DNA from: Pieris napi
Taxonomy: Eukaryota > Arthropoda > Insecta > Lepidoptera > Pieridae
Direction: 5' to 3'
Length of the DNA: 64,000 bases
Assembly: GCF_905475465.1 (NCBI RefSeq)
Contig: NC_062237.1
Location: 10,030,501-10,094,500 of the forward strand
Under the pieces are notes generated by a model that made no database searches, had not been told where the DNA came from, and worked only from the letters and a program-made list of their open reading frames with translations. The position numbers and the translations under genes were made by a program. This document shows positions 62,639-64,000 of the stretch, piece after piece (positions within the stretch are counted from its first letter, which is position 1; every line of letters begins with the position of its first letter).

Positions 62639-64000
62639 TTAATTTTTTTTAAAGCAACGTATGATACCTATTAACCACTCGACGCAAAAGATCACAGTGC
62701 ATACAACCAAAACCATACAATATCCCTGAAATATACCTTTCAGATCAATCATTGATAGCGGCTTAATTGGTGCTCCTTCTTTTATATCATCAAATCTGTA
62801 ATCAATCCACTTGTTAATCAAACCACCTTCGATCATCATTTGCATGTATTTATTCAATCGAACAGTCATCGGCGAATGTTTATGCATTATCATCTGCAAG
62901 TAATGGCTGTGTATTCTGTCCTGTCTTGCAATGTGAAGATATTGCTCTCCGTTGTTTAAGAAATTTCGTTCTAGGAAACGGCCCAAAGCACAATCCACCA
63001 AACAAAATCTTTGACTGTCATTCTTCATACGCTCAGGACAAATGAACATATTTTGTACAGGAACCACTTTGCTGTTGATTCTTTTAAACTTCTCCTCGGT
63101 GTCCGGTAGTACAACATCCGGGGATAATATCCCTTCTATTGCGTAACCCTTCTCTAAAATATCGTCAAATGTATCAACTTCTTTTCCCTTCTTATACACT
63201 GAGAAGAATGAAATTATCGCCGCCTGTGAGGAAAAGTTTAGTACAAAAAAGCTCCAGATTGCAATTCCAAGAAATATTCGGAAAGAACCACGCCTCGGTG
63301 GTTTGTGAACACTTATAGAAAGCACAGTTCTAAATGAATTAACGAAATCCTTACCGATTTGATCGAATGAAAATCTTCGTGACTGCTCTATGTTAAAGAT
63401 AATAAATACTATCCAAGTACATAAGAAACACAGCAAAAATTCGATTATCATTTTTATATTGTTTTTAAATAACTTTAGATCGAACACAACAGTTTCGAAA
63501 CCCGCCCGATGCGACATAAAGCAGACGCCACTGTCTTGTAAAGGTACAGTATTATCTAACTCAACAACCATCACGTCAAACTGATACATGGGTAAAAGAA
63601 CTAAATCCTTCTTTCTTTGTGTGAATGAAACAAATTCCTGCATGTTTGTAATATAATCAAAGTCATGCTTCCACGTAGGTTCATTCATCGTTAAGTCAAT
63701 GGAGAAAATCATGAGTTTTGACAGTGCATTCCAAATTTGACCATCTCTTTTATGAAGTGTGTACGTACCATTGTCTGCCTTAATATTGAGAAATGGATCC
63801 AGTTCAATTGCAAAACTATTCATGCTGTAATTATGATAGTTGGCGCTTTTATCCTCAAATAGAATAAGCTTTTTAACTGCTTCTAGGTTTTTATAACTGA
63901 GAATAGAAGTACTAAAGCTTAAGCATGTACCAAGGTTGTTAGTTCGAAGTTTTGAATATATAGAAACATTGTGGCAGCCTTGTTCGCAAATCAAGCCATC
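62639..64000 (-). CDS. Divergent ionotropic receptor (IR), intronless, 5' end outside window
   Basis: 453 codons open to the right edge, stop TAA at 62641-62639. The first in-frame TTG is not a credible start, and two more codons are open before it, so the N-terminus is cut by the window. IRs are glutamate-receptor-related chemosensory channels. Counting from that TTG: S1 lobe to about 175, M1 at about 180-202 (FLLCFLCTWIVFIIF), pore loop, M3 at about 238-265 (IAIWSFFVLNFSSQAAIISF), S2 lobe, M4 at about 420-445. M3 lacks the canonical SYTANLAAF word, as in divergent IRs. Intronless layout recalls lepidopteran IR groups such as IR60a, IR7d or IR100, but I cannot assign one. AATAAA overlaps the stop. 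Confidence 0.85.
   Translation of the reverse strand, partial: DGLICEQGCHNVSIYSKLRTNNLGTCLSFSTSILSYKNLEAVKKLILFEDKSANYHNYSMNSFAIELDPFLNIKADNGTYTLHKRDGQIWNALSKLMIFSIDLTMNEPTWKHDFDYITNMQEFVSFTQRKKDLVLLPMYQFDVMVVELDNTVPLQDSGVCFMSHRAGFETVVFDLKLFKNNIKMIIEFLLCFLCTWIVFIIFNIEQSRRFSFDQIGKDFVNSFRTVLSISVHKPPRRGSFRIFLGIAIWSFFVLNFSSQAAIISFFSVYKKGKEVDTFDDILEKGYAIEGILSPDVVLPDTEEKFKRINSKVVPVQNMFICPERMKNDSQRFCLVDCALGRFLERNFLNNGEQYLHIARQDRIHSHYLQMIMHKHSPMTVRLNKYMQMMIEGGLINKWIDYRFDDIKEGAPIKPLSMIDLKGIFQGYCMVLVVCTVIFCVEWLIGIIRCFKKN

Noticed and set aside
1..64000. Bacterial, viral or defence-system content
   Set aside because: Every recognisable gene is a spliced or insect-type gene or a eukaryotic transposon; no operons, no viral proteins and no toxin genes were recognised.

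Overview
The window looks like AT-rich nuclear DNA of a moth or butterfly. Evidence: GT-AG introns, tRNA-headed SINEs, Helitron-like repeats ending in CTAG, many short terminal-inverted-repeat (TIR) elements, and insect families (a P-glycoprotein-type ABC transporter, a Methuselah-like GPCR, an ionotropic receptor). The species cannot be named from sequence alone. Repeat names used below are local: MITE-A (CAG/CTG target duplication), MITE-D (CGTAAAATTG ends), MITE-E (GAAGTATAACTTC ends), SINE-1, SINE-2, LINE-T (WNQLP-type tail), LINE-F (VETLGPWG-type tail).

Layout. 19-231 (minus) is the first coding exon of a THAP zinc-finger protein running off the left edge. 1418-23308 (plus) is a full-size ABCB transporter. 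I placed 22 exons whose phases join without a break into 1198 codons; only the extreme N-terminus is unplaced. Its introns hold a P-superfamily transposon with a THAP remnant, a Harbinger-type MITE, a mariner-like TA-duplicating element and a LINE nested in a DNA transposon. 23400-34260 is a rearranged segment with three copies of a 74-aa IFI27/IFI6-like gene: two in tandem on minus and a third inverted in the arm of a 2.5-kb palindrome, followed by a third copy of an arm segment and a 155-bp minisatellite. 35968-57487 (plus) is a complete eight-exon Methuselah-like GPCR (510 aa). Its first intron contains an intact DD41D mariner, an inverted-repeat element and an RTE-type LINE with a 5' inversion. 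58512-60445 is a long-inverted-repeat element holding a broken transposon ORF; 61159-61968 is another TIR element with a nested MITE. 62639-64000 (minus) is an intronless divergent ionotropic receptor whose 5' end lies outside the window.

The host genes show no operon-like link. ABCB pumps (xenobiotic efflux), IFI27-like small membrane proteins (innate-response family in vertebrates), Methuselah receptors and ionotropic receptors are independent loci. The most unusual structure is the IFI27-like palindrome: its junction carries a short filler that is a reverse copy of adjacent bases, and one gene copy is a mosaic of the other two. No unknown multi-gene system is visible. The novelty here is structural (rearrangement, nesting, exaptation of repeats).
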